Below, one piece after another: positions 9,374 through 17,427 of a DNA stretch of 64,000 nucleotides (its first letter is position 1; each line of letters starts with the position of its first letter). The notes under the pieces are model-generated. The model saw only the letters and a program-made list of their open reading frames with translations, searched no databases and was not told the origin of the DNA. The position numbers and the translations under genes were made by a program. The stretch spans positions 1 to 64,000 of the forward strand of contig NZ_JAPNLH010000019.1 of NCBI RefSeq assembly GCF_026627425.1, in the 5' to 3' direction. Origin of the DNA: Arthrobacter endolithicus (lineage in GTDB: Bacteria > Actinomycetota > Actinomycetes > Actinomycetales > Micrococcaceae).

Positions 9374-9398
9374 TTGGACCAGACGCAAGGAGTAAATG

Positions 9399-10655
9399 AT
9401 GGACATCGTGCACGAGCGCGCCGCGGGAATGGATATCTCCAAACGCAATGCGAAGGTCTGCATCCGGATACCGGGAACGCGGACAGGAACGTCCAGCAGG
9501 ACAGTGACCACATACGGGGCAACGACGAATGAGATCGTGCGCCTGCGCCGGGATCTGGAGGCAGCTGCGGTGACGGTGGTGGTGATGGAGGCCACCGGCG
9601 ACTACTGGAAACCGTTCTATTTCCTGCTGGCGGAGTCGCTGAATGTGCAACTGGTCAATGCTAAAGCTGCGCGGAATATCCCGGGCCGGAAGAGCGATGT
9701 TTCAGACGCAACGTGGCTGGCCGAGCTCGCAGCCCACAACCTGCTGCGGGCCAGTTTCGTGCCACCCGAGCCGATCCGCCAGTTGCGGGATTTGACCCGC
9801 ACGCGATCGAACCTGACTCATGAGCGCACCCGAGAATACTCACGACTGGAAAAAGGGCTGGAGGACTCCAACATCAAATTGTCCTCGGTCGTCAGCACGC
9901 TGAGCACCCAATCCGCCCGCCGCATCCTCGACGCTCTCATTTCCGGAGAACGTGACCCACAGGCCTTGGCCTCGCTGGCGCATGCCTCGATGGGCCGCAA
10001 ATCCGCAGCGCTGGTCGAAGCCCTCACGGGCCGTTTCACCGACCACCACGCATTCATGGTGCAGTTGCATCTGGACCGCATCGACCAGATCGAGGCGACC
10101 ATCGCGGCCCTGGACGCCCGCATCGACACGGTGATGGAACCTTTTTCCTTAGCCCGGGAGCTGCTGATGACCGTCCCCGGGATATCGAGGAATGTCGCTA
10201 ACGTCATTATCGCCGAAGCTGGCGTGGACATGAACGTGTTTGAAACTGCGGGCCATCTGGCATCGTGGGCCGGAGTGTGTCCGAGCCAGAACGAGTCCGC
10301 TGGACGGGTCAAGTCCACCCAAACCCGACCCGGCGACCATTACCTCAAAGCCGCCCTGGGAATCGCGGCGCTGGCCGTGTCCCGGTCAAAAACGACCTAT
10401 CTCGCCGTGAAGTATCGTCGCATCCAGTCCCATGCCGGCGCCCTGCGGGCCGTAGTCGCACTTCAACACACGCTGCTCATCATCGTCTGGAACATGCTCC
10501 ACGACGGAGTCGTCTATGACGAACTCGGCATCGATCATTACGACAAAACGAACCCCGAACGCGCCAAGAAACGCCTCCTACGCAGAATGGTCTCGCTCGG
10601 ATTCGAGCCCAACCTCACCCCACTTTCCGCAGGGAGCTCACCTTCGTTTTCTTAG
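9399..10655 (+). CDS. IS110-family transposase (DEDD type), apparently intact
   Basis: A 418-residue transposase with the two IS110 domains. The N-terminal RuvC-like DEDD domain starts AAGMDISKRNAKVCIR (first acidic residue Asp12) and continues with VVMEATGDYWKPFY and NAKAARNIPGRKSDVSDA. The C-terminal Transposase_20 domain contains the helix-hairpin-helix-like MTVPGISRNVANVII and SWAGVCPSQNESAGR, whose Ser300 matches the conserved catalytic serine position. The ATG at 9399 is preferred over 9396 because AAGGAG at 9387-9392 then has a 6-base spacing. No stop or frameshift is seen, so the enzyme could be active. Length agrees with the family (about 330-420). Confidence 0.93.
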   Translation: MDIVHERAAGMDISKRNAKVCIRIPGTRTGTSSRTVTTYGATTNEIVRLRRDLEAAAVTVVVMEATGDYWKPFYFLLAESLNVQLVNAKAARNIPGRKSDVSDATWLAELAAHNLLRASFVPPEPIRQLRDLTRTRSNLTHERTREYSRLEKGLEDSNIKLSSVVSTLSTQSARRILDALISGERDPQALASLAHASMGRKSAALVEALTGRFTDHHAFMVQLHLDRIDQIEATIAALDARIDTVMEPFSLARELLMTVPGISRNVANVIIAEAGVDMNVFETAGHLASWAGVCPSQNESAGRVKSTQTRPGDHYLKAALGIAALAVSRSKTTYLAVKYRRIQSHAGALRAVVALQHTLLIIVWNMLHDGVVYDELGIDHYDKTNPERAKKRLLRRMVSLGFEPNLTPLSAGSSPSFS

Positions 10656-10804
10656 TAGACACCATGCCCGATGAAGACAAGGGGTGAAGAGGAGAGCCCG
10701 GCAGTGGTTCACCGACCTCCCCAAAACGTCCGCCATCATCCGGGCGGAATGAGCAACGGCGGCCCACCTCTCCAAACCACTCCTCGGTAGCTCGCGTTCA
10801 CCCT

Positions 10805-10993
10805 TCACGGTGCGGCGTTCGGCGGAACGTTCGCTAGAACCTCAGCTGTCTGGCCCTCATCAAGCACCCAACGCTGACCAGGCGGGTGGTTCAGGTACTT
10901 TTCGCGAAGGTAGGATCGCACGACGCGACCCGGTCGAGTTTCCTCGGTGTAGCCCAGCTTGTAGGCGAGTTCAGCAGGTGAATAGGTGCCCAT
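10805..10993 (-). CDS. Small conserved actinobacterial protein of unknown function
   Basis: A 62-residue frame, MGTYSPAELAYKLGYTEETR onward, with a compact charged sequence (VRSYLREKYLNHPPGQRW, then VLDEGQTAEVLANV). The start resembles a helix-turn-helix of the type 'choose the domain, then a short winged tail' seen in small actinobacterial proteins. I do not recognise a named family. The ribosome site is weak (CAGGG before ATG). Codon composition fits real coding sequence. It could be a small DNA-binding protein or nuclease-associated domain. Confidence 0.5.
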   Translation of the reverse strand: MGTYSPAELAYKLGYTEETRPGRVVRSYLREKYLNHPPGQRWVLDEGQTAEVLANVPPNAAP

Positions 10994-11070
10994 GCCCTGA
11001 GTCTAAGTCTTTCGAAAGCTTGCCAAGGGCAGGTCAGATACGGTCGCATATGGCACTTTCAGAGTGTTGT

Positions 11071-11352
11071 TTATGCCAACCGTCGGTTGACGGCCTTCGT
11101 GGAAGTAGTTGTTCCTCGTGCCGGGTTGTGGGGTCCGGTCAGGTATGGGCCCGTTGAAGGATTGCCTTTCCGATAGTCCGGGCATCGGCGGCCACGATGT
11201 CCGACCTGGTCGTGATCCCGGCTTTGGTGAGGGTCAGCAGAGCATCGTCGACCTGGCCTTGGGCGCTGGACTGGTTCAAGGTCGCGTGCCTGCTCCAGGA
11301 TGGCTTCGCTGTGGGGCGTGGTATCGATGGCGACGAGGATACGGGAAAACAT
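11071..11352 (-). pseudogene. Frameshifted relic of a universal stress protein gene
   Basis: The frame starts like a genuine UspA protein, MFSRILVAIDTTPHSEAILE, and loses sense after about 30 codons. In another minus-strand frame over about 11150-11285 the sequence continues as GQVDDALLTLTKAG and IVAADARTIGKAILQRA, matching the middle of the same family. A frameshift near 11275-11290 plus loss of the rest makes it non-functional. It lies just downstream of the YeiH gene on the same strand, so it was probably the second gene of that operon. Confidence 0.6.
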
Positions 11353-11394
11353 TGTTTCTCCTGGTTGGAAGGGCGGGGTGGTCCGCTGGGGTGG

Positions 11395-12507
11395 TCAGTT
11401 CAGTCCGGTGGCGGATTGGAGTCCGAGGCTGGTCAGGGTGACGATGATCCACAGCAAGGCGCCCAAAAGAAGTGGCTTCGTTCCGGCACGGCGGAATCCG
11501 CCCAGGTCTGTCGACAGGCCGATGGCCGACAGTGCGACGGTGATCAGGAAGACCGAAAGTGTGCTCAATCCTGGGTGGGCGGCGGCGGGGATCAGGCCAA
11601 GGGTGTTAATGGCGGCAATGAGGAGGAACCCGATCAGGAACCAGGGCACGAGGCGGAACACGTTCACCCGGGCCCGGGGGGCCGGTCCTGTTCCGGCAAC
11701 CTCGCCGGCAGGGAGCCTGCTCCCGGTTTGCTTGAGGCGGTGTCCGGCCCAGGCCGCGAGGCCAAGACAGATGGGAATGATCATCAGGGTGCGGACAAGT
11801 TTGACGACGACGGCGAAGTTGGCGGCGGTGCTGCCGTACGTCGTTGCGGTCGCGACGACGGAGGACATGTCGTTCACGGCGGTGCCGGCAAAGAGCCCGA
11901 AGGCGTGCTGGCTCATTCCGAGTAGGTGACCGATCAAGGGAAAGGCCAGGACGGCGGCGATGTTGAATAGGAAGATCGTGGAGATCGCGTAGGCAACGTC
12001 AACGCTGACAGCACCGATCACGGGAGTGACCGCGGCGATGGCGGAGGCGCCGCAGATTCCCGTCCCGACGCCGATGAGGGTGCGCAGGTCCCCGACGATT
12101 CCCAGCCAGCGCCCCAGCAGATAAGCCGCAATCAGGCAGACCACCAGAGTGCCGAGCATGACGGGGAGGGATTCCAGGCCGGCCTGGGCGATCTGGGACA
12201 GGGACAGTTGGGAACCGAGGACGACGACGGAGAGCTGCAGGATGAACTTGCCTGCCGTGTTGATGCCTGGTCGAAGCCGGTCTCGGGGTTTAATCAGCGC
12301 GGCCAGTGCCACGCCGATGATGATGGCGCTGACCGGGCCGCCCACCAGCGGAACGAAACGACCGATCACTGTTGCAACTACAGCGATCGACACGGCCAGG
12401 GCCAGCCCCGGGATCCTTGCCGTGGTCCCCGAACGCAGGCGGTGCAACCTTCCCGTCCCGGGATAAGGGTTGCATGCGGTTTCCGTGCCGGTGGGTGTGT
12501 GCATGAT
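11395..12507 (-). CDS. YeiH-family (UPF0324) putative sulfate exporter
   Basis: A 370-residue polytopic membrane protein, about 10 spans, of the YeiH/Cons_hypoth698 family. Motifs include PLVGGPVSAIIIGVALAALI, LRPGINTAGKFILQLSVVVL, the invariant GVGTGICGASAIAAVTPVI and GLFAGTAVNDMSSVVATATT, all standard for the family. YeiH proteins are predicted sulfate or organosulfonate exporters; direct biochemical proof is limited. I start at the ATG at 12507 (GAGG about nine bases upstream). The open frame continues upstream to 12762, but that part looks unlike the family and is probably not translated as one protein. Confidence 0.8.
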   Translation of the reverse strand: MMHTPTGTETACNPYPGTGRLHRLRSGTTARIPGLALAVSIAVVATVIGRFVPLVGGPVSAIIIGVALAALIKPRDRLRPGINTAGKFILQLSVVVLGSQLSLSQIAQAGLESLPVMLGTLVVCLIAAYLLGRWLGIVGDLRTLIGVGTGICGASAIAAVTPVIGAVSVDVAYAISTIFLFNIAAVLAFPLIGHLLGMSQHAFGLFAGTAVNDMSSVVATATTYGSTAANFAVVVKLVRTLMIIPICLGLAAWAGHRLKQTGSRLPAGEVAGTGPAPRARVNVFRLVPWFLIGFLLIAAINTLGLIPAAAHPGLSTLSVFLITVALSAIGLSTDLGGFRRAGTKPLLLGALLWIIVTLTSLGLQSATGLN

Positions 12508-13093
12508 TCCCATCCTCGCGTTCGCGCAGTGCCGGCAGTAGGGGGCCTTCACTTGTGAGGGTACAAGTCCCGCTTGTGTCTGCGGGTGACATGTCATTGT
12601 CCCCGCGGACATCGGCTTCAGCTTCACCGCGACCGGGCAGCCGAACGGCATCTCGGCATTGCACACCCATGACGGGTCGTTCCCCCTGCTCCGAGCCACC
12701 CATGACGGTTCCCCTCCGAGCGCCTTCAGAACCGCCATACAGCGCAGCGCTTTAAGCACCATTCTGAACGAACAGTCACAATAGTCGAAAGAGACCCTAA
12801 TGGACGTTACTCTGCAGTGACCTCAACCTGTTCCCTCGGGTACACCCGTAGAACAGGGATGACTCCGGCGAGGCGTTGGACTGGTCCCGCCAGAATGACA
12901 AGTAGGCCTGATCGAAGACTTGCAGCGCAGCGATGGTCAGTACGCAACCGTGCCCGCTGGCTAGCGGAGGAGAACCTCGCCCGCCCGTCGTAACAGGAAC
13001 GGTTTGTGGTGTTCGGCCCGGAACATCGCGGCCGGCGCGGGTTTGCCCTGCATGCTCCGTGGAGCCGCCGGGATTCGAGCCGATCCGCGGGCC
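12508..13093. other. Gap between DedA and YeiH genes, with an in-frame open extension
   Basis: From 12508 to 12762 the minus strand stays open in frame with YeiH and encodes a Cys-rich stretch (SWVCNAEMPFGCPVAVKL, TMTCHP, PYCRHC). I cannot assign it to a family; it may be a relic fused by chance. From 12763 to 13093 I see no gene, only the hairpin at 12827-12857. Confidence 0.35.
12827..12857 (-). terminator. Strong two-part hairpin, possible terminator
   Basis: Outer arms CCTGTTC (12827-12833) and GAACAGG (12851-12857) enclose inner arms CGGG (12837-12840) and CCCG (12845-12848). There is no clear U-tract on either side. It lies downstream of DedA and upstream of YeiH on the minus strand and may end the DedA transcript or fold in a leader. 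Confidence 0.35.
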
Positions 13094-13729
13094 TTAGTCA
13101 GCGGCGACGTGAAGGTTCTGTTGCCTGCGGGCTTTGCGGTGTTTGTGGATGCGCCAGGTAATGAATGCGAGGGCAGCGGCGCCTACGATGACCAGAGTGA
13201 CGTCGTGGCCGACGCTTTTGGCGACCGTGAGGTATGCGTTGCCCACGAAGTAGCCGAGCAGGACGGCGGCGGCGCCCCAGAGGAGACCACCTGCTGCGTT
13301 GAAGAGCAGGAAACGCCGGTACGGCATGCGGGAGAGCCCGGCGAGGGCCGGCATCACAGCCCGGAAGAAGGCGGTGAAACGGCCCAGGAAAACGGCTGCT
13401 CCGCCACGCCGGGCGAGGAACTCGCGTGCGGCGTCGAGCTTTTGTCTGCGTTTTTTCAGTAACCGCAGGTTCAGAATTCGCGGGCCGTAGTGCCGGCCGA
13501 CCTCATAACCAACGCTGTCGCCGATGACGGCGGCCAGGATGACCAGAACCATGATCAGCCACAGCTGCAGGTGATGCTGGCTGGCCAGCACACCGCCGAG
13601 GATTGCTGCCGTTTCCCCGGGAAGGATGAAGCCGATGAATAATGCGTCTTCGGCGAAGACCAAGGCGGTGATGAGCAGGTAGGCCAGAACCGGGGTGACG
13701 TGCAGTATCGCGTTCATTATTGCGCCCAT
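13094..13729 (-). CDS. DedA/VTT-domain membrane protein
   Basis: A 211-residue membrane protein of the DedA (SNARE-associated/VTT) family. The family core is visible: FAEDALFIGFILPGETAAIL, then GDSVGYEVGRHYGPRIL, then the FLGRFTAFFRAVMPALAGL signature with the conserved F-x-G-R-F and R-x-x-x-P. DedA proteins move undecaprenyl phosphate or phospholipids across the membrane and support envelope integrity. The ATG at 13729 follows AAAGGAAAGG. The C-terminus is basic (RIHKHRKARRQQ), typical of a cytoplasmic tail. Its neighbours are also envelope genes (esterase, PAP2, MprF-like). Confidence 0.9.
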   Translation of the reverse strand: MGAIMNAILHVTPVLAYLLITALVFAEDALFIGFILPGETAAILGGVLASQHHLQLWLIMVLVILAAVIGDSVGYEVGRHYGPRILNLRLLKKRRQKLDAAREFLARRGGAAVFLGRFTAFFRAVMPALAGLSRMPYRRFLLFNAAGGLLWGAAAVLLGYFVGNAYLTVAKSVGHDVTLVIVGAAALAFITWRIHKHRKARRQQNLHVAAD

Positions 13730-13837
13730 GTTCTGCCTTTCCTTTGCTCGCTTTAGCCCAGCATTCCATGCAGGAGCTGAGAGGTCCCTGAGGACCCGGG
13801 CCGGTCTGCATTTACGTGGTGTGTCTGGTGCCGGTGT

Positions 13838-15154
13838 TTACCGGGTGAGGCCCAGGCGTGGTGCGAGCCACGTCAGCGCTGGTCCCGTAGCGTTCAGGGG
13901 TACGGCCCAGGAGTGGCCGACGCCGGCGACGGTGTGCGTCCTCACTGTCATTCCAGCTGCCTTGGCCGCCGCGGAGACCTCGTTCATATACTTGATGAAC
14001 AACCTGTCCTGGCCGCCGGCGGCGAAATAGATCCAGCTGTCCGGGTACCGGTTTCTCGCCATCACGGTCAGAGGCGTCAGGGCATCGAAAGCAGCGGTAT
14101 TGCCGCCGAACGCTTCCTGCACGGTTGCCGTCCGGTTCGCGGACAGTGCAGGTTCGGCCTCACCGCTGAGATCGATGGCCGAGGGGTAGATTGCCGGGTG
14201 TAGGGCAGCCATCTGCAGGGCGCAGGTGCCACCAAAGGAGAACCCGCCGACGGCCCAGTGTCCCGGGTCCGGGTCGACGGTGAGGGTGCTCTTGATCCAG
14301 GCCGGCACGTCCACGGAAAGATAGGTATCCGTCTTGGCGATCCGGGAATCCATGCACATGGTGTTTGCGGAACTGGACCCGTTAGCATCGGGAACGACGA
14401 CGACGGGCGCGAGTCCCTGATGGGCGGAGGCAAACGCATCCATGACCGGCTGCAGTTGGCCGGCCGTGAGCCAGTCCCCGGGGGACCCGGGCTGTCCCGG
14501 GATGAGGACGAGGACCGGCAGCTGTGGATGCGCCGCCGCCTGGTAGGCAGGCGGCAAGTAGACGTATCCGGCGCGGCCGTTGAATCCGGAGACGGTACCG
14601 GGGATCTGCACCGAGTTCACTGTGCCGTGCGTCGGCAGTCCGGGAGGCTTCACCCAATGATCGATGACGGGGCCTGCGGCCGGCGCGGCGGGGCCGGAGG
14701 CCTCGGACGGCTTAGCCGTGGACGGGGCGAGAGGGGCGATGGCCGCGGTGCTCGCCCCTGTGAAGTCCCCGATGGTGCGGTAAGTACCGAAGTACAGGTT
14801 GATCTGCACCCCGACAGTCAGCACAATGGCGGCCATCGCCGCGGGGGCGAGGAGTTTGCGCCACCGTCCGCCTAAGATCAGGTTCAGTACCATCAGCACC
14901 ACCGCGAGGACTCCGGCACCTATCCACCCGATCACCTGTAACGGCAGATCGTAGGCCGTGATACCGGAGAGGTTGACCAAATACCAGTTGATGGCCCATG
15001 CCACGGCGGCGGCCAGTACCGCGGAGGCTCCGATGTACAGGACCCAGCGGCGGCGGCGGAGCAGGAGCAAATAAGCTCCGGCAACGCAGGCCAGCACGCC
15101 CACCGCAAGAGGGAACGGACCGGAAATTAGAGCTATGCCGGAGATGGCGCCCAT
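13838..15154 (-). CDS. Membrane-anchored esterase of the antigen 85/esterase D-like fold
   Basis: A 438-residue protein. The first 125 residues form three to four membrane spans, followed by an Ala/Pro-rich linker (about 132-165) and an alpha/beta hydrolase domain outside the membrane. The nucleophile elbow is GGFSFGGT with Ser306, and the catalytic histidine is in VAGVGHSW (His414). The layout matches actinobacterial esterases related to mycolyltransferase/Ag85 and Streptomyces enterochelin-esterase-like proteins. The substrate is unknown: a lipid, peptidoglycan modifier or secreted ester. The start ATG has only a weak ribosome site. Located next to DedA, on the same strand. Confidence 0.8.
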   Translation of the reverse strand: MGAISGIALISGPFPLAVGVLACVAGAYLLLLRRRRWVLYIGASAVLAAAVAWAINWYLVNLSGITAYDLPLQVIGWIGAGVLAVVLMVLNLILGGRWRKLLAPAAMAAIVLTVGVQINLYFGTYRTIGDFTGASTAAIAPLAPSTAKPSEASGPAAPAAGPVIDHWVKPPGLPTHGTVNSVQIPGTVSGFNGRAGYVYLPPAYQAAAHPQLPVLVLIPGQPGSPGDWLTAGQLQPVMDAFASAHQGLAPVVVVPDANGSSSANTMCMDSRIAKTDTYLSVDVPAWIKSTLTVDPDPGHWAVGGFSFGGTCALQMAALHPAIYPSAIDLSGEAEPALSANRTATVQEAFGGNTAAFDALTPLTVMARNRYPDSWIYFAAGGQDRLFIKYMNEVSAAAKAAGMTVRTHTVAGVGHSWAVPLNATGPALTWLAPRLGLTR

Positions 15155-15267
15155 ATGGAAAGTGTCCTGGCGGTAGGCGGAAAGGGATGAACCCCTGAGT
15201 CTAATGGTTTATTTCCAGGATCAGCCGGCAGGAGAAGTCGCTGCTGGGAAAGTCCCTGGCGATGAAA

Positions 15268-15301
15268 GGCCCGTAAAGGAGGAGGGATTCCTTCACGGGC
15301 C
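15268..15301 (-). terminator. Hairpin terminator, long stem
   Basis: Arms at 15268-15280 and 15289-15301 (GGCCCGT...AGGA) pair over 13 positions with one mismatch around an 8-base loop. On the minus strand it is followed by TTTCATC. It lies about 100 bases downstream of the small secreted-protein gene ending at 15401 and would end its transcript before the esterase gene. Confidence 0.6.
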
Positions 15302-15400
15302 GTTCGGTTGTTTTCAGTCAAGCCCTCGGCGAGGGTTTGTTGCGCGGGTTCCCATAGGCGCCTTCTTCGGTGGTGTCGTCTCCGGCTGGCCTAAGCCCTG

Positions 15401-15790
15401 TTATGGGGAGCCCGGAAGGTCACCGGGATCGGTGTGGTCCCCGCTCTGCTGAAGGTCAGGGCCGGCATCGCCGGGCTTCTCGGGGGCGCCGGCCTTTTCG
15501 CCGGCATCCGGTGCCTCCGTGGCGCCGGATGCGTCCGGTGCGTCCGTGACGCCGGATGTGTCCGGTGCTTCGGTAGCGCCGGCCGTATCCGGGGTGTCAC
15601 CGGCGGTGGGCGTATCGGCGGTTGCCGGAGCCGAGGAGGACGGCGGCGCAGGGGGCGCGGTGGCGGCACTGGCCGCGCCGGCACCGAGTCCGGCGAGAGC
15701 CAGTACGCCGACTGCACCCAACATCACCCTCTTTTTCATGCCCATCTTCGCAAGAGTCTTCTTCATAATCTGTTCTTCCTTGATCGTCAT
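15401..15790 (-). CDS. Small secreted low-complexity protein (Ala/Pro/Thr/Asp-rich)
   Basis: A 129-residue protein with a clear signal peptide: basic start (MKKTLAKMGMKKR), hydrophobic core VMLGAVGVLALAGLGAGA and cleavage after AASA. The mature part is a low-complexity tail with degenerate 7-10 residue repeats of the type APD-(T/A)-SG-(V/A)-T-(E/D), rich in Ala, Pro, Thr and Asp and acidic overall. No enzyme domain is present. ATG at 15790 and at 15766 both have ribosome sites (AAAGGA and AAGGA). It is divergent from the sensor kinase at 15967 and may be a target or partner of that system. Function unknown. Confidence 0.65.
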   Translation of the reverse strand: MTIKEEQIMKKTLAKMGMKKRVMLGAVGVLALAGLGAGAASAATAPPAPPSSSAPATADTPTAGDTPDTAGATEAPDTSGVTDAPDASGATEAPDAGEKAGAPEKPGDAGPDLQQSGDHTDPGDLPGSP

Positions 15791-15966
15791 TGGGGGTTCC
15801 TTTCTTCGTGGACAGCTGCTGTGGCCGCCGTTGCCATCCGGAGCGGGTGGCGATGAATCCAGTCTGCCCGGGGACCACTGAGAGGAACCTAAGTCTGGTT
15901 GTGAGCGGGCTGAGAAGCCACAGACGGTAATTATGAAATCGGTGCGGGCACGGTCATTGTTGTTCC

Positions 15967-17379
15967 ATGAAACTCTCTCCCCTGCCGCAGCGCTCCCCTT
16001 CCCTGTCGGGGATGCCGATCTGGGGTGTGCGAAAAAGAGCGACGGCGACTGCCGTCGTCGTCGTCGCCGCCGCCCTCCTCGTGGGGGGTCTGCTGTTGCT
16101 GGTGCTCCTGCAGACCTCCCTGATCGCTACGACCGAGGGGGCAGGGAAACGTAAGGCCGCGGATGTGGCAGCGCAGATCAGCAGCCAGGACGTCTCCGAA
16201 GCGGGGCGGTCGTTGGGCGCCTCCGCGCACAGCGGTCAGTATGTGCAGATCATTAGCCCCAGCGGCGCCGTCGTGGCGTCCTCGGAAAAATCCGCTGACA
16301 CCACCGCTTTGTCTGCGCAGCGTCCCGGGCCTGGGCAGACTGTCAGCCAGGATGTGTCCAGCCTGCAAAGCATCGGCGACACCGACGCGTTCCTCATCGT
16401 TGCCACCGGCGTCCAATCCGGGGACGGCGTTTATACCGTCGTGGTCGCCTCAACGGTTCAAGTCCAGGCGGATACGGTATCCACGGTGGCATGGTTCATG
16501 CTCGGGGCAATACCGTTGCTGCTGGCCGTCGTGGGGACCTCCGTGTGGGTTCTGGTAGGCCGGTCCCTGCGTCAGGTGGAGCGCATCCGCGGGCAGGTCG
16601 CCCGGATCAACGCAAGCCGGCTCAGCGAGCGGGTCGATATTCCTGCCACCAACGACGAAATCCACCATCTGGCCCTGACCATGAACACGATGCTGGACCG
16701 TCTGCAGGCCTCCGACGGGGAACAGCGCAGATTCATCTCCGACGCCAGCCATGAACTGCGCAGCCCCTTGGCCACCATCAGCGTCGGCCTGGAAATCGCG
16801 GCCGCGGACCCCAGCGGGGACACTTGGCGCCAGATGCAGAGCATGCTCAGTGGGGAAACGGCCCGGATGCGCTACCTCGTCGATGATCTGCTGACCCTTG
16901 CCAAGGCCGACGATGAGGGCGTGCGCGTCGCGGCGGCAGACGTTGACCTCGACGACGTCCTGGACACCGAAATCCGCCGGCTTCGCTCCATGAGTGCGCA
17001 CCACATTAGCGCAGACCTCACCCCGGTAAGGGTCACCGGCGATGCCCGACGGCTCGGACAGGTGCTGCGCAATGTCCTCGACAACGCCAACCGGCATGCC
17101 CGCTCCCGAATCTTGGTCCGTCTCACCGCTGGCCCCGGCGGAGCGCGCGTGGTGATCGATAACGACGGCGACCCGGTGCCCGAGGCGGACCGGCAGCGGA
17201 TCTTCGAACGGTTCGTTCGTCTTGACGAGAGCCGTTCACGCGAAAGCGGCGGCAGCGGACTGGGGTTGGCCATCGCTGCAGGGATCATGGCCGCCCACCA
17301 CGGAAGCATCACCGCCTCGGTGTCCCCGGCCGGGGAGTGCCGTTTTGAGATCTTCCTTTCGCCGGACCTGCCGGACTGA
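15967..17379 (+). CDS. Two-component sensor histidine kinase (HAMP-HisKA-HATPase)
   Basis: A 470-residue membrane kinase. Membrane spans at about 25-48 and 173-198 bracket an extracellular sensor domain of about 120 residues. A HAMP linker (about 199-250) is followed by the H-box ISDASHELRSP with phospho-acceptor His262, the N-box LDNANRHA, the G1 box VIDNDGDPVPE, the F-box FERFV and G2 GGSGLGLAIA. It resembles actinobacterial PhoQ/MtrB-like kinases. The likely partner regulator is encoded convergently at 17428-18156, with only 48 bp between the stop codons. The signal cannot be read from the sequence. Confidence 0.92.
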   Translation: MKLSPLPQRSPSLSGMPIWGVRKRATATAVVVVAAALLVGGLLLLVLLQTSLIATTEGAGKRKAADVAAQISSQDVSEAGRSLGASAHSGQYVQIISPSGAVVASSEKSADTTALSAQRPGPGQTVSQDVSSLQSIGDTDAFLIVATGVQSGDGVYTVVVASTVQVQADTVSTVAWFMLGAIPLLLAVVGTSVWVLVGRSLRQVERIRGQVARINASRLSERVDIPATNDEIHHLALTMNTMLDRLQASDGEQRRFISDASHELRSPLATISVGLEIAAADPSGDTWRQMQSMLSGETARMRYLVDDLLTLAKADDEGVRVAAADVDLDDVLDTEIRRLRSMSAHHISADLTPVRVTGDARRLGQVLRNVLDNANRHARSRILVRLTAGPGGARVVIDNDGDPVPEADRQRIFERFVRLDESRSRESGGSGLGLAIAAGIMAAHHGSITASVSPAGECRFEIFLSPDLPD

Positions 17380-17427
17380 CCCTGACTTCGCCGTCCCCTC
17401 GTCCGCCGGCCCGTCGTCCCTAACGGA

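Noticed and set aside
9099-9650. 183-codon minus-strand frame across the IS110 left end
   Set aside because: Runs antisense into the transposase gene; composition is unlike a protein.
15480-15620. Possible CRISPR or tandem-repeat array
   Set aside because: The repeats are the coding repeats of the secreted protein, with variable bases and no spacers.
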